Source of the DNA: Cyanobacteria bacterium OH_CFB_184
GTDB lineage: Bacteria; Cyanobacteriota; Vampirovibrionia; Gastranaerophilales; Gastranaerophilaceae
DNA length: 5,985 nt
Assembly (NCBI GenBank): GCA_023414155.1
Contig: JAEZOG010000003.1
Coordinates: 1 to 5,985, forward strand
Direction of reading: 5' to 3'
Shown here: positions 5,406-5,985 of the stretch, in pieces
Layout: each line of letters starts with the position of its first letter
Numbering within the stretch: the first letter of the stretch is position 1
Program-made: the position numbers and the translations under genes
Notes under the pieces: model-generated
Databases searched by the model: none
Told to the model about the DNA's origin: nothing
Seen by the model: the letters and a program-made list of their open reading frames with translations, nothing else

Positions 5406-5985
5406 ATGTCGCTGAGTCCGATCAGAATAAACGACAAATATGCAGCAAGTTTTCAATCATCAAAAAGCCATCATTCAAATCCAAAAATAAACACAGGGAA
5501 CAACAATCATTATTTGGAGAAAGATACTTTTGACGACGGGAAGATTAGTGCTAAAAAAAGCCTAAAACACTTTGTGAAAGGCATAATTTCTCCGTTCACA
5601 ACTTTACTAAGCAGTCCTAAGAACTTAATAATAGGTGCAGGCGCAGTAGTAGGTTCAGCTGCATTATGTGCTGCTTTCCCTCCTTTACTTCCTGCTTTAG
5701 CAGCACTGGGAGTTGTTACAGGTTCTGCTCAATTAGCAAGTGGAGGATACAAAGCCCTTACCGCAAAAACAGATAAACAAGCTGAACAAGCTTGGGAAAG
5801 CATCGGAAGCGGAGTTTTCTCAGTAGGAAGCTCAGCATTAGGAGCCAAAAGCTCTCTTAAAGCAGCAGGAGTGAAAGAAACAAAGAATCTAAACTTTATA
5901 AAAGCTACTGTCAAATGCTTCAAAGAAATACCATCAAGCTTTACAAAATCTTTTAAAATGGCAAAAAATGGTACGGGACTGACAA
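5406..5985 (+). CDS. Hypothetical Gly/Ala-rich membrane-inserting protein, C-terminus cut by window edge
   Basis: The frame is open from ATG to the right edge (193 codons plus one base). Residues 1-38 are polar, rich in Ser, Asn, His and Lys, and look disordered; there is no signal peptide. A short acidic motif DTFDDGKIS (40-48) loosely recalls a calcium-binding loop, but its third position is Phe, so I do not call one. Basic residues 50-58 lead into a hydrophobic block at about 73-112 (LIIGAGAVVGSAAL, then PPLLPALAALGVVTG) that could form a helical hairpin. A charged linker (120-129) carries W130, a second Gly/Ser/Ala-rich stretch (134-148) ends in SSALGAKSSLKAAG, and a basic region follows. 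I recall similar -SPFTxLxxSPKN-IGAG- and -SALGAKSSLK- patterns among uncharacterised Gastranaerophilales proteins, but know no named family. AAAGGGA 5 nt upstream supports the start. Function unknown. Confidence 0.75.
   Translation, partial: MSLSPIRINDKYAASFQSSKSHHSNPKINTGNNNHYLEKDTFDDGKISAKKSLKHFVKGIISPFTTLLSSPKNLIIGAGAVVGSAALCAAFPPLLPALAALGVVTGSAQLASGGYKALTAKTDKQAEQAWESIGSGVFSVGSSALGAKSSLKAAGVKETKNLNFIKATVKCFKEIPSSFTKSFKMAKNGTGLT

Noticed and set aside
5523..5555. EF-hand or dockerin-type calcium loop at D-T-F-D-D-G-K-I-S in the last gene
   Set aside because: Position 3 is Phe and position 12 is Lys, both unsuitable for calcium coordination.
5729..5923. Minus-strand open frame of 64 codons
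   Set aside because: It is antisense to the 5406 gene, which has a strong ribosome site and a coherent protein; no support for the reverse frame.

Overview
This AT-rich window (about two thirds A+T by eye) uses the standard code and has densely packed genes with Shine-Dalgarno sites. The content points to a non-photosynthetic relative of cyanobacteria, probably a gut-type Vampirovibrionia/Melainabacteria (Gastranaerophilales). An IctB/O-antigen-ligase-like membrane protein, a DUF4330 protein and a cyanobacterial-style RfaE1 kinase sit together. They are accompanied by orphan small proteins of the kind I associate with Gastranaerophilales. This placement is inferred from remembered family resemblance; no search was run.

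Layout. Positions 1-2780 hold a three-gene minus-strand operon, read right to left: an RfaE1-like PfkB kinase (1746-2780), a DUF4330 membrane-anchored protein (1204-1737) and an IctB/Wzy_C-type polytopic membrane protein (1220 down to the left edge, truncated). The genes are 8 bp apart and then overlap by 17 bp, so translational coupling is likely. A 147-159 bp AT-rich divergent intergenic region follows, with a possible sigma70-type promoter facing right.

The plus strand then carries an unrecognised single-pass membrane protein (2940-3464), an unrecognised protein that resembles a degenerate DUF429/RNase H-fold protein (3495-4130), and trpS (4191-5210, GTG start). A 195-bp gap leads to a partial orphan gene (5406 to the right edge) encoding a glycine/alanine-rich, membrane-inserting protein.

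Function. The left operon looks like a surface-glycan module: a sugar-phosphate kinase, a periplasm-facing DUF4330 protein and a glycan ligase/polymerase-like membrane enzyme. trpS is core translation and carries the exact cysteine spacing of the iron-sulfur TrpRS of Thermotoga maritima. The two small genes between the glycan operon and trpS have no assignable role. I see no CRISPR array, mobile element, tRNA, rRNA or defence system. The most useful leads are the Fe-S TrpRS, the DUF4330/IctB-like gene association and the degenerate RNase H-like protein.
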